DNA of 64,000 bases from Wenzhouxiangella limi (GTDB lineage Bacteria; Pseudomonadota; Gammaproteobacteria; Xanthomonadales; Wenzhouxiangellaceae). The notes under the pieces were generated by a model that searched no databases, was not told the origin of the DNA, and worked only from the letters and a program-made list of their open reading frames with translations. A program made the translations under genes and the position numbers. Below, in pieces: positions 1 to 7,747 of this stretch. Where the stretch lies: the NCBI RefSeq assembly GCF_010499265.1, contig NZ_JAAGSC010000040.1, forward strand, positions 1 through 64,000, given 5' to 3'. Each line of letters begins with the position of its first letter. Position 1 is the first letter of the stretch.

Positions 1-95
1 ACATCTGCCGTCCTCCCGTGTCGGAAAAGCGCCTGTTCCTGACCGAACGCGGTGAGATTGGCTACACACTGAAAACCCCGTACCGCGACGGGACG

Positions 96-162
96 CGCTG
101 ATCGTCTCCCTCAGGGCGCTTCTTGCGCTTCGCGCAAGCCGCACCCATCGTCCGACGGCGCT
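96..162. repeat. 67-base palindromic insert in transposase copy 1
   Basis: Same insert as at 3097-3163, showing that copies 1 and 2 share a more recent ancestor than copy 3, or that the element prefers this site. Confidence 0.7.
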
Positions 163-285
163 ACGCATGTGATCTTCGAGCCACTGGATTTCATCGCTCG
201 GCTGGCGGCGCTCGTCCCGCCGCCGCGCCTGAATCCCGGATCAAGTCCGGGACAAGTTCTGACTCGCTTCCACGGGGTGTTTGCG

Positions 286-355
286 CCGAATAGTCAGCGC
301 CGGTTTGAGTCAATGGCGATTTTCGGCGCAGCCGAAAGAAGCCATTGAACGAAAA
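286..355. repeat. 70-base two-step palindrome inserted in transposase copy 1
   Basis: Unique to copy 1 and flanked by CCGA on both sides. It contains nested arms TCAATGGC/GCCATTGA and TTTCGGC/GCCGAAA around a GCA loop. The other copies read directly from FAP into the next conserved segment here. Confidence 0.65.
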
Positions 356-812
356 CCGATCAGCGCGTACCGGGCCCGGATCACGCCGGCCCGGCGGGGC
401 CGAGGTGCCAGGCCGGTTAAGCTGGCGCGAGCAGAGGAGCGTACGCCGGCAGAGCAACGGGCGGCGATGCGCTGGGCGAAGCGGCTCAAGCGGGTTTTTC
501 AAATAGATGTCGAAACTTGCCCGAAGTGCGGCGGCTCGGTCAAGGTCATCGCGTGTATCGAAGACCCGCCGGTCATCGAGCAGATCCTGACTCACTTAGC
601 CAGCAAGGATCTTCCCGGCCTGCAGGCAGAAAGCCGCGCGCCGCCGGCTCCGCGTATCGGCTTGCCTCACTGAACTGTAGAAAACCGACTTCAGATCACG
701 CTTCGCCCGAGCGCGGTCCGGCGTCGCTCGTCCAGCTCCGGCGCCATGCCGGCCAAATCGGGATCGCTTTCCCGTCCGATTGGCTAAGACAGGGCGGAAT
801 CGGGTGAAGCCT

Positions 813-836
813 GTCCCGGACCTGATCCGGGATCCG
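813..836. repeat. Short dispersed palindrome (CCGGATC type)
   Basis: The arms TCCCGGA and TCCGGGA surround a five-base loop. The same palindrome in the opposite orientation lies at 232-255 inside the transposase frame, where it adds the peptide NPGSSPGQ. Equivalent pairs occur in the two other IS91 copies (3233-3256 with a degenerate partner near 3743, and 7919-7942 with 8490-8513). Palindromes of this type are, from memory, common dispersed elements in proteobacterial genomes. Confidence 0.7.
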
Positions 837-991
837 GCCCGCTGCGTGTTGCAATCGGTGTCAAACGTCAGGCTGGCACGGCACCGGATACCGCTGGAAT
901 GCGCGGAAAAGGGCGGTTATAGAATCTATGCTCAGCAGCCTTTATATAAGCATCAAAGCATCAAGCGTCCTGCTGTTCGACTTTGAGGCGT

Positions 992-1007
992 AGGTGTCGT
1001 AACACCT
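992..1007. repeat. Small inverted repeat upstream of toxin-antitoxin operon
   Basis: AGGTGT-CGTA-ACACCT forms a perfect six-base-pair hairpin in the otherwise featureless 934-1038 stretch between the IS91 end and the toxin-antitoxin promoter. It could be part of the IS boundary or an operator; nothing in the sequence decides which. Confidence 0.3.
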
Positions 1008-1038
1008 GCAGCCCTTTCACATGCAGCCCAATCGCAGA

Positions 1039-1067
1039 TTGACGGTAGACGTACCATTAGCTATCAT
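1039..1067 (+). promoter_or_regulatory. Predicted sigma-70 promoter of the first toxin-antitoxin operon
   Basis: TTGACG, 17-base spacer, TATCAT. It is followed 31 bases later by the antitoxin start, with a strong GGAGG ribosome site at 1088-1092, six bases before the ATG. Confidence 0.6.
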
Positions 1068-1098
1068 TCATCGTCATCAGATAACTCGGAGGCGCTGA

Positions 1099-1323
1099 AT
1101 GCGGACCATTATTGATCTGCCAGAATCGGACCGCGAGACCCTGGACGCGCTCAGCCAACAGCTCGGGATTTCCCGGGCCGAGGCCGTGCGGCGCGCGGTG
1201 GCGGAGTTCCTGAAATCGCACCGAAGCGCGTCCAACGAGGAGCTGTTCGGCATCTGGCGCAACCGCAACGAAGACGCACTGGACTATGAGGACCGCGTCC
1301 GTGACGAGTGGAATCGCCGGTGA
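1099..1323 (+). CDS. Ribbon-helix-helix antitoxin
   Basis: This 74-residue protein starts with a short beta strand (MRTIIDLP) followed by two helices (SDRETLDALSQQLG and SRAEAVRRAVAEFLK), the classic ribbon-helix-helix DNA-binding fold of CopG/VapB antitoxins. The acidic, disordered-looking C-terminal third (about residues 45-74, including DALDYEDRVRDEW) would be the part that wraps around and inhibits the partner toxin. It lies directly upstream of, and overlaps, a PIN-domain gene, the usual VapBC order. It probably represses its own promoter. Promoter and GGAGG site are both good. Confidence 0.85.
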   Translation: MRTIIDLPESDRETLDALSQQLGISRAEAVRRAVAEFLKSHRSASNEELFGIWRNRNEDALDYEDRVRDEWNRR

Positions 1324-1694
1324 ACTGGCTGCTGGACAGCAATATTCTGATCGACTACCTGAACGGCATCGGCCCGGCTGCGGACGTCATCGGAAAGGCC
1401 GAAGCCACAAGCATCAGCAGGGTGACCTGGATCGAGGTGCTGGTGGGCGCTGAAAGTCCGGAACAGACCAAGTCGCTAAGCGCCTGGCTGGCGCGATTCA
1501 CCATCATCGAAATCGACGCGGCCATTGCCGAGCGAGCCATCGAACTTCGCCGGTCCCGCCGCTTGCGCCTGCCCGACCTGCTGATCTGGGCTTCGGCCCA
1601 GGTCCACGGCCTGATCCTGGTCAGCCGCAACACGCGCGATTTCCCGGCCGACCAGCCGGGGATTCATGTCCCCTACCGAATCCGGCGGTCCTGA
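1320..1694 (+). CDS. vapC: VapC-type PIN-domain ribonuclease toxin
   Basis: This PIN-domain toxin has the N-terminal strand WLLDSNILIDYL, which holds the first catalytic Asp. A glutamate follows in TWIEVLVGAE, and the second acidic cluster is in LRLPDLLIWASAQ, with a C-terminal LVSRNTRDF segment. The family cleaves RNA, often tRNA or rRNA, using Mg2+ bound by these acids. I chose the GTG at 1320, which gives a GTGA four-base overlap with the antitoxin stop and places the first strand at the N-terminus. An ATG at 1308 in the same frame would add four residues. About 124 residues is normal for the family. Confidence 0.85.
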   Translation: MNWLLDSNILIDYLNGIGPAADVIGKAEATSISRVTWIEVLVGAESPEQTKSLSAWLARFTIIEIDAAIAERAIELRRSRRLRLPDLLIWASAQVHGLILVSRNTRDFPADQPGIHVPYRIRRS

Positions 1695-1739
1695 CGCTGC
1701 CATTCGCGTTTATCCTCCGGCTCCCGAATCAGGACGTCG

Positions 1740-2467
1740 ATGGGGAATACCGAACTGCCGGTGCAAGAATCCGACATTTCGGACAGGCATTCCGGTGCCC
1801 GGCAAGCGGGCACGCCCGGCGCGCGGACTTCCCCTGGCTGGCCGCATCGCTGATTCCGGCGGCCGCGGCGCTGGTACTGGTCGCGTTCATCGAGAATACC
1901 GCTTCCGGGAACCTGGAAACCATTCCGGGCGCGCCGCTTTGGACCGACTTCGGCGCCGTGGCCGATGCGCTGGCCGATTCGCTGGCGGTTGCTGCGGGAC
2001 TCACCATCGCCGTGGCTGCTTTGTGCTTCAGCGAGAACTGGACGCGCGCGCTGAAAGACCTCGCCGTTCAGCTGCTGGTGTTCAAGATCCTGGTTTTCGT
2101 GATGGTGTTGCTGATTGTCGAGATCGGCATCGTCGGGCCGATACTCGCCGCGATCCTAAACATCGTGCTGGGCATCCGCGTGCCGGACTAGGTGGGCGAG
2201 TTCGCCGATCAGATCACCTATGCGGCATTGACCTCCGTCATTTATTTCGCCGTCATAGGCGCGACCTGGATGGTCTGTCGCAAGACTTTTGCCCAATTGC
2301 TCAAGACTGGCGATGCGGAGGTTCTGGATGCCATCAAGGCCATGAGCGACAGCCCGAAAAAGCGGAAAGAAGGCGAAAGCAGGCAACGCGCCAAAGCCGA
2401 CACCACTGCGGTAGAAGAGTTCGCACAGCCTGATCCGACCGCGCCCGGGAAGGACGACAGTGCCTGA
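1740..2467 (+). pseudogene. Unknown membrane protein, probably frameshifted and stopped
   Basis: No known family was recognised. An ATG at 1740 opens a hydrophilic start (MGNTELPVQESD) that leaves its frame after about 30 codons. The neighbouring frame then continues smoothly with hydrophobic segments: LIPAAAALVLVAFIE, AVAAGLTIAVAALCF, and a long one ending IVLGIRVPD. There it meets a TAG at 2189-2191, after which the same frame resumes as VGEFADQITYAALTSVIYFAVIG and ends in a charged tail rich in Lys and Glu. This looks like one four-helix membrane protein broken by one frameshift and one stop. A reading as two small intact genes (from 1958 and from 2192) is possible but neither has a convincing start. 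Confidence 0.45.
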
Positions 2468-2600
2468 TCGAGAATGACCGGAAAGGCCAAGCGGGGCGCG
2501 TCCAGCGTGCCGGCGCCAACGAACAATCGAGCACGCTCGCCGTTCGGCGCCTGGCCCGCAGAGCCACATGGCTGACAGGTCGGTGCCCTGACCGACCCGG

Positions 2601-2989
2601 CTACTCGAACGAATCGATGAACAGCTGGTCGGCGGACAGGAAGGTTCCGCGTACCACACGATCCCGATCCAGCGTGACCGTGCAGGCAGTGCCCGAGCAT
2701 TCGCCGCCGAAGCCCTGGAAACTGGAATCCGGGCCGGCCGAAAAGTCAAGCGTCACGGCGGTACCGTCCGGATAGGTGGCGCTGCAGCTGCCCGGGCAGT
2801 CGATCTCGCCCGGGCCGGGGACTTCGAACACTTGCCCAACGCCCTCGCCTTCCAGCACGACCCGAAGTTCGAACCCGGCGGACTCTAAGGTCGCCGTCAC
2901 CTGCCGATCTGCTCCCATAGCGACGACACAGACATCGTCACCCGAACAATCACCGCCCCATTGCACAAACGAAGCACCACCGACCGCCT
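2601..2989 (-). pseudogene. Secreted protein C-terminal fragment with InlB-type repeats
   Basis: Two tandem repeats of the divergent InlB B-repeat type are visible: VQWGGDCSGDDVCVVAM...DRQVTATLES and FQGFGGECSGTACTVTLDRDRVVRGTF. Each has the paired cysteines typical of the class. The protein ends in the short tail QLFIDSFE. The 5' part is missing, because the frame runs into the antisense of an IS91 remnant at about 2990. Nothing indicates that the fusion frame is translated. The fragment from 2734 upward is repeated at 7486-7741. Confidence 0.65.
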
Positions 2990-2999
2990 GAGGCGTGAG

Positions 3000-3604
3000 A
3001 ACCATCTGCCGTCCTCCCGTGTCGGAAAAGCGCCTGTTCCTGACGGCGCGCGGCGACATCGGCTACACGCTGAAAACCCCGTACCGCGACGGGACGCGCT
3101 GATCGTCTCCCTCAGGGCGCTTCTTGCGCTTCGCGCAAGCCGCACCAATCGTCCGACGGCGCTACGCATGTGATCTTCGAGCCACTGGATTTCATCGCCC
3201 GGCTGGCGGCGCTCGTCCCGCCGCCGCGCCTGAATCCCGGATCAAGTCCGGGACAAGTTCTGACTCGCTTCCACGGGGTGTTTGCACCCAACAGCCCCCA
3301 TCGGGCCCGGATCACGCCGGCCCGCCGGGGCCGGGGTACGAAGCCCACAAAGTCAGCCCAAACCGAAGACCGCACACCGGCCGAGCAACGCTCGGCGATG
3401 CAATGGGCGAAGCGCCTCAAGCGGGTTTTCCAGATTGATGTGGAGACCTGCCCGAAGTGCGGAGGAACGGTCCAGGTCATCGCGTGTATCGAAGACCCGC
3501 CGGTGATTGAGCGGATCTTGAATCATCTGGCCAGCAAGGATCTTCCTGGCCTGTGGGCGGAAAGCCGCGCGCCGCCGGTCAGGCGAATGGGTTTGCATTC
3601 CTGA
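3000..3604 (+). pseudogene. IS91-family transposase, C-terminal fragment, copy 2
   Basis: The same fragment as copy 1. The reading frame from 3170 is open through FEPLDFIARLAALVPPPR, FHGVFAPN and RVFQIDVETCPKCGG to a TGA at 3602-3604. Upstream of 3170 the 67-base palindromic insert brings an in-frame TGA right after YRDGTR. The N-terminal catalytic two thirds is absent. Non-functional. Confidence 0.8.
3097..3163. repeat. 67-base palindromic insert in transposase copy 2
   Basis: Identical in position and nearly in sequence to 96-162 in copy 1, and missing from copy 3, where the frame is intact. Contains the seven-base-pair hairpin CTTGCGC-TTC-GCGCAAG and brings an in-frame TGA near its start. 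Confidence 0.7.
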
Positions 3605-3862
3605 AGACAGCGAACTGGATTCACATCGCGCTTGAGCCGAGCGCGGTGCGGCGGCGCTCGTCCAGAGCCGGCCCCATGCCGGCCAAATGGGATCGCTTTC
3701 CCTTCCGATTGGCGAAGGCAGGGCGGAATCGGGCGAAGCCTGTCCCGAACCTGATGCGGGATCCGGCCCGCTGCGTGTTGCAATCGGTGTCAAACGTCAA
3801 GCTGACACGGCACCGGATACCGCTGGAATTCGCGGAAAAGGGCGGTTATAGTTCCTATACTC

Positions 3863-4216
3863 GTGTGGACCATGGCCCGGGACCTTGGGGTGAAGCTGGC
3901 CTGGGGCACGGATTTCCTGTTCGAGCCGGCCCTCAACCACGAACAAAATGAGTACATCCTGATGCTGCAGGAATGGTTTTCGCCGGCCGAGATTCTCAAG
4001 CTGGTCACTCAAGACAACGGCAAACTTCTGGCGCTATCGGGGTTGCGAAGCCCTTATCAAGGCACGCTGGGAGTCGTTGCCGAGGATGCTCTGGCCGATC
4101 TGTTGCTGGTGCGCGGCGATCCCATTGAGGATATCGAGCTGCTCAACGACCCGGAAAACAATTTCCTGATCATCATGAAGGATGGCCAGATCTTCAAGGA
4201 CAGCACCGCACCTTGA
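3863..4216 (+). pseudogene. Amidohydrolase C-terminal fragment
   Basis: About 117 codons match the end of the imidazolonepropionase-like amidohydrolase family. They contain GVKLAWGTDF (the strand holding the last metal-binding Asp of the barrel), a helix of the type WFSPAEILKLVTQDNGKLLAL, and the closing small beta sandwich GTLGVVAEDALADLLLVRGDP...IMKDGQIFKDS. The 5' two thirds is lost at the IS91 end at 3862, so it cannot be active. Base composition is less GC-rich than the core genes and resembles the next gene, suggesting both came in together. Confidence 0.7.
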
Positions 4217-4266
4217 GAATTTGATTGGCCATCAAATCGCAATTTTTTGCCATGGAGTCATTGAAT

Positions 4267-5418
4267 ATGCCTATTCCTCGAATCAAAGCCCTTGCCCTTT
4301 CTGCAGCTGTCGCATGTACAGGCTTTGCTCCAGCTGCGCTAGCCTGTACTTCTTTGTTGTATAGCGACGCCAATGGCAAGTTCTATGCTGGGCGCACCAT
4401 GGAGTTGCCCATGGAGCTGCCTTACAAGGTCTCCTATTTCCCGGCAGGCACAAGTTTCGGATCCGAGGCCGACAAACACCATAAGCTGGATTTTACCGCT
4501 CGTCACGCTTTTCTGGCGGTCACGGTTCCTGACCGGGTATCGCATGACGTCAAGGTGGCTGAAGGTATAAACGACCAGGGCCTGAGTTTCAGTTTGCTCG
4601 CTTACGCCAGCACGGAAGGCCCGACCCACATGGTCGACAAAACCCATGCTATCCTGGCCGCGATTGATCTTGGCGCCTGGGTGCTATCGCAGTTCAGCAC
4701 GGTGGCCAAGGTAAAGGAGGCATTGCAAGAACAGCCGGTGCTGGTGACGCCACTGCTGCCCGCCGGCTTGATGAAGACACCATTTCATTACACGCTTCAC
4801 GACGCAAGCGGCAAGTCCCTGGTTATAGAGTTTTCTGGCGGCGAGCAAAACGTCATTGACAATCCCCTGGGTGTCATGACCAACGGGCCGGAATTCTCAT
4901 GGCATATGACCAACATGAATAACTACACTCATCTGACCAATATCGATCAATCCAAGCTGGAGCTCGGTGGAGTTGAGCTTGCCCAGCCCGACTCTGGCAT
5001 CGCAACGGCCGGGCTTCCGGCTTCGAATACATCGGTGGGCCGATTTGTCCGGGCAGTCTTCTATTCACAGTTTGCGGAAAAAGCCAAAGACCCGGCTGGC
5101 GCCATAACGACACTCTCGCGGATCATGAACAATTTCGATCGTCCACGGGGAATCACCAAAGATAACCGTTTCCGAGATGAGATCGCGAATATTATGGCGC
5201 CGGGTGTGACCCACAGTCGAGTCTACACATCGGAATATACATCCTGGACATCCTTGATGGATCTCCAGAAGAAGCATCTATATCTTAGAACTTACGACAG
5301 CGTCAATTTCATTCAAGTTGATTTGCAAGCCTTGGCGCATGTCAGCGAAGTCCGCCACGTGGAACTCAAGGACATCGCTCATAGCCCACTCGAGGCAACG
5401 TCTGCTTTCGCGCGTTGA
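4267..5418 (+). CDS. Choloylglycine hydrolase-family (Ntn) amidase, periplasmic
   Basis: This is a linear amide C-N hydrolase related to bile-salt hydrolase and penicillin V acylase. The 383-residue product has a signal peptide (IKALALSAAVAC...AALA). Cleavage would expose Cys27 of ACTSLLYSD as the N-terminal nucleophile, as in this family. Other family hallmarks are GRTMELP (the Arg after the first strands), EGINDQGLSFSLLAY, VMTNGPEFSWHM (the Asn pair region) and PASNTSVGRFVRA. I chose the ATG at 4267, with GGAG nine bases upstream; two upstream in-frame ATGs would only lengthen the signal peptide. The bile-salt, penicillin or acyl-homoserine-lactone substrate cannot be told apart here. Composition is lower in GC than the right half of the window, which fits transfer. 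Confidence 0.85.
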   Translation: MPIPRIKALALSAAVACTGFAPAALACTSLLYSDANGKFYAGRTMELPMELPYKVSYFPAGTSFGSEADKHHKLDFTARHAFLAVTVPDRVSHDVKVAEGINDQGLSFSLLAYASTEGPTHMVDKTHAILAAIDLGAWVLSQFSTVAKVKEALQEQPVLVTPLLPAGLMKTPFHYTLHDASGKSLVIEFSGGEQNVIDNPLGVMTNGPEFSWHMTNMNNYTHLTNIDQSKLELGGVELAQPDSGIATAGLPASNTSVGRFVRAVFYSQFAEKAKDPAGAITTLSRIMNNFDRPRGITKDNRFRDEIANIMAPGVTHSRVYTSEYTSWTSLMDLQKKHLYLRTYDSVNFIQVDLQALAHVSEVRHVELKDIAHSPLEATSAFAR

Positions 5419-5424
5419 CGCTAC

Positions 5425-6519
5425 TTAAGGCATTGCAGACAGCGCCAGGAAAGCGCCAAAGATCACTAGGTGGAGCCCACCCTGCAGGATCGTGGTTCGC
5501 CCCATGGCCAGCGAGAGCGTTGCAACAAAGAGCGATAACAGCAGCAGAACAATATGCTCCGCTTCCAGCCCCAGCGTCAGCGGTTGACCCAAGATAATCG
5601 ACAGGAAGGCAACGGCTGGAATCGTCAGGCAGATGCTGGCCAAAGCCGAACCTAGCGCCAGATTGAGACTGGTCTGAATCCGGTTGGCGCGAGCGGCGCG
5701 CAGGGCGGCCATGCCTTCCGGCAGCAGGACGGTCATGGCAATCACCACCCCGACAAGGGCGGCGGGCAGCCCGGCCCGTGCCACCGCATGTTCGATAGTC
5801 GGGGCAAGAGTCTCGGCCAGCAGCACCACTGCCAGCAGCGCCATTGGCAACAGGATCAGCGCGGCACCCATTTGTCGCCGCCCCGGCTTTTGTTCCGCGA
5901 GTTCCTGCAGTCTCGGATCGCTGAAATCTCCGCGGTGACGCACCATCTGCACAAACAAAAACAGAGCGTGGAGTGCAAAAGAGACAATGGCCACGAAAAG
6001 GAGTTGCGGTGTCGCATAGACAGGACCCGGCACCGCTACCGTGTAATTCGGCAAGACCAGCGCCAGCACCGCGACCGTGGCCAGCACAGCGAGTGCGCCT
6101 GTTGCCCCTCGAGCAACGAACTCCTGTTCCCGGAAGCGAATGGCGCCAACCAGAAGACACAGCCCGATAATGCCGTTCAATACGATCATGATGGCCGCAA
6201 AAACCGTGTCGCGAGCGATTTCGCTGGTTCCTGCTGGCGCATTGAGCAACACCGAGGCAATCAGCGCGACTTCGATGATGGTAACCGCGAGGGCAAGCAG
6301 GACAGACCCGTAAGGATCACCCAGGCGATGGGCAATGGTTTCGGCATGATGCACGGCTGCCAGAACCGTAGCCAGAAGCAGCGCTGCCGCAATCGGTACA
6401 AGCAGCCCAGGTAACGGTTCTGAGAAAAAGACCATCATGGCCGTGACACCGGCCAGGGAAAAAACCGGCACGAGCGTGGGCCAGGGTGGCATGGCCCAAT
6501 GCTTCGTTGCTGTGCTCAC
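5425..6519 (-). CDS. chaA: Sodium/calcium:proton antiporter ChaA
   Basis: This 364-residue inner-membrane protein has about eleven hydrophobic segments. The two alpha-repeat signatures of the cation/calcium exchanger superfamily are visible: DPYGSVLLALAVTIIEVALI near residue 68 and VIAMTVLLPEGMAALRAARAN in the second half. Each carries the conserved acidic residue (Glu) that binds the cation. Length and motif spacing fit ChaA, which exports Ca2+ and Na+ in exchange for protons. The gene is convergent with the hydrolase gene (six bases between stops) and starts 94 bases from the next minus-strand stop. Confidence 0.88.
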   Translation of the reverse strand: MSTATKHWAMPPWPTLVPVFSLAGVTAMMVFFSEPLPGLLVPIAAALLLATVLAAVHHAETIAHRLGDPYGSVLLALAVTIIEVALIASVLLNAPAGTSEIARDTVFAAIMIVLNGIIGLCLLVGAIRFREQEFVARGATGALAVLATVAVLALVLPNYTVAVPGPVYATPQLLFVAIVSFALHALFLFVQMVRHRGDFSDPRLQELAEQKPGRRQMGAALILLPMALLAVVLLAETLAPTIEHAVARAGLPAALVGVVIAMTVLLPEGMAALRAARANRIQTSLNLALGSALASICLTIPAVAFLSIILGQPLTLGLEAEHIVLLLLSLFVATLSLAMGRTTILQGGLHLVIFGAFLALSAMP

Positions 6520-6594
6520 TCTGCTGAAATCTTGGTGGTCACTGCACTGGACACTCCGGCCCGATTAAATGGGCTCGGCCGATCTGGCTTTATA

Positions 6595-7386
6595 TTAAAA
6601 CCGCCAGTCCAGGCCGATCGTCGGACCGTGCATGGTGGTGTCCAGCTGCAAGCCGGAAGAATCGAAGTCGATTTCCAGGCGGCGGTAGCCGAGCTGCAGA
6701 GACGCGTGATCGGAAAAGGAGTAGCCCAGGAAAGCCATATAGTCCTGGGTCAGCACCGACTGTCCGAAATCACCACCCAGCATGGCCCAGCCACCCAGAT
6801 AGAAATCGCGGGACAGTGCGTAGTGGCCTTTCAAGCCCAGGACCGGTTCCGGGCTTGAGCCACTTTCCTTGACTCGATACTGGCGCGGCAATGCCAGATC
6901 GGATGGAATTTCTACCTCGTCGGCAATGCCAAACGCGATTTCGGCACCGAGTTCCCAGTAGCGAACTCCGAACAGTACATCCAGATGAGACTGGCGACCC
7001 TCGCCGACCAGCCGGAAAGTGCCGGCAAGCATCGCACTGAACACGTCGGTATCCAGATCCGCCTCGGCAGTCCCGAACAGGAATCTCTCGCGATCGCTGA
7101 GCTCCACGTAAATGAAGTCGGACACCAGACCCCAGCGCCCCTTGCTGGCCTCGAAACGCAGCATGCCACCGATATCCAGAAAGCTCCACACATCACCGAA
7201 ACTTGCATTGGGACGCAACTCAATTGGAAGCCCATCATGCGAGACCCGGCCGTCCAGGCCCGCAGCCCAGAGGTAGGGCGTTACCTGAAACTCCCAGTCT
7301 GATGCGCTGCGAGATTCGGCGATTGCAGGAATGGCTTGAACCAGCAGCACAACAGAACTGCACAAAAAAACGATACGAGATTTCAT
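6595..7386 (-). CDS. Outer-membrane beta-barrel protein
   Basis: A 263-residue product with signal peptide MKSRIVFLCSSVVLLVQAIPAIA. It is followed by alternating amphipathic strands such as WEFQVTPYLWAAGLDG, GRWGLVSDFIYVELS, SHLDVLFGVRYWELG and HASLQLGYRRLEIDF, and ends in Phe (IGLDWRF), the usual C-terminal signature of outer-membrane barrels. The open frame continues upstream into the duplicated InlB/IS91 block, but that part is a chance fusion. The ATG at 7386 lies directly before the signal peptide; an ATG three codons earlier is also possible. The function is unknown. It may be a small porin or a structural barrel of roughly ten strands. Confidence 0.75.
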   Translation of the reverse strand: MKSRIVFLCSSVVLLVQAIPAIAESRSASDWEFQVTPYLWAAGLDGRVSHDGLPIELRPNASFGDVWSFLDIGGMLRFEASKGRWGLVSDFIYVELSDRERFLFGTAEADLDTDVFSAMLAGTFRLVGEGRQSHLDVLFGVRYWELGAEIAFGIADEVEIPSDLALPRQYRVKESGSSPEPVLGLKGHYALSRDFYLGGWAMLGGDFGQSVLTQDYMAFLGYSFSDHASLQLGYRRLEIDFDSSGLQLDTTMHGPTIGLDWRF

Positions 7387-7485
7387 TGCAAACATCCTAC
7401 ACGCTCCCTGATCCGTGCCTTGATCGTAGTGCAGAGCCGTCAGCAATGCAATCGACGCTTTTGCCGATCGCTTGCACAACGACGA

Positions 7486-7741
7486 GCCGGCCGAAAAGTC
7501 AAGCGTCACGGCGGTACCGTCCGGATAGGTGGCGCTGCAGCTGCCCGGGCAGTCGATCTCGCCCGGGCCGGGGACTTCGAACACTTGCCCAACGCCCTCG
7601 CCTTCCAGCACGACCCGAAGTTCGAACCCGGCGGACTCTAAGGTCGCCGTCACCTGCCGATCTGCTCCCATAGCGACGACACAGACATCGTCACCCGAAC
7701 AATCACCGCCCCATTGCACAAACGAAGCACCACCGACCGCC
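7486..7741 (-). pseudogene. InlB-repeat secreted-protein fragment, second copy
   Basis: One full InlB-type repeat (VQWGGDCSGDDVCVVAM) and the start of the next unit up to TVTLDFSAG are present, identical to part of the fragment at 2734-2989. The C-terminal repeat and DSFE tail are lacking because the block ends at 7486, in the leader region of the outer-membrane protein gene. It is a passenger of the duplicated block and not a gene. Confidence 0.65.
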
Positions 7742-7747
7742 TGAGGC

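Larger units (their letters stand above)
1..673 (+). pseudogene. IS91-family transposase, C-terminal fragment, disrupted
   Basis: Frames read through LKTPYRDGT, then HVIFEPLDFIARL, then FHGVFAP, then RITPARRGRG and MRWAKRLKRVFQIDVETCPKCGG, which is the usual order of the C-terminal half of IS91-like transposases, ending with a CxxC metal-binding pair. A 67-base insert at 96-162 introduces an in-frame TGA straight after YRDGTR. A 70-base insert at 286-355 shifts the frame again. The last open stretch runs 281-673. No start codon or catalytic domain is present, so this is a dead fragment. Confidence 0.8.
1..933 (+). mobile_element. IS91-family element remnant, copy 1 (3' part)
   Basis: The window opens inside an IS91-family element. 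What remains is the C-terminal part of the transposase followed by about 260 bases of 3' non-coding end, closing with the motif GGTTATAG...CTATGCTC that also closes the two other copies (with CTATACTC). The copy carries three foreign palindromic inserts: 67 bases at 96-162, 24 bases at 232-255 and 70 bases at 286-355. A further short palindrome lies at 813-836. The catalytic HUH/Y2 domain is not in view, so the left limit of this copy is unknown. The right limit is inferred by comparing the copies. Confidence 0.75.
2734..3862. repeat. 1.13-kb duplicated block, copy A
   Basis: This block (InlB-repeat gene fragment plus IS91 3' remnant) is nearly identical to 7486-8614. The identical left edge is GCCGGCCGAAAAG and the identical right edge is TTCCTATACTC. 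The two copies differ by a 67-base insert present here (3097-3163) and a 66-base insert present only in the other copy (8171-8236). Confidence 0.85.
2990..3862 (+). mobile_element. IS91-family element remnant, copy 2
   Basis: The C-terminal transposase part begins at about 3000 (VSEKRLFLTARGDIGYT in one frame) right against the InlB-repeat fragment. It is interrupted by the same 67-base insert as copy 1 (3097-3163) and carries the NPGSSPGQ palindrome at 3233-3256. The 3' non-coding end runs from 3604 to the terminal motif TTCCTATACTC at 3862. Beyond that is an amidohydrolase fragment, which shows that insertion or deletion here cut a resident gene. Confidence 0.8.

Noticed and set aside
1666-2433. 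255-codon frame starting MSPTESGG
   Set aside because: Composition is Arg/Gly-rich nonsense, while the overlapping frame encodes clear hydrophobic helices.
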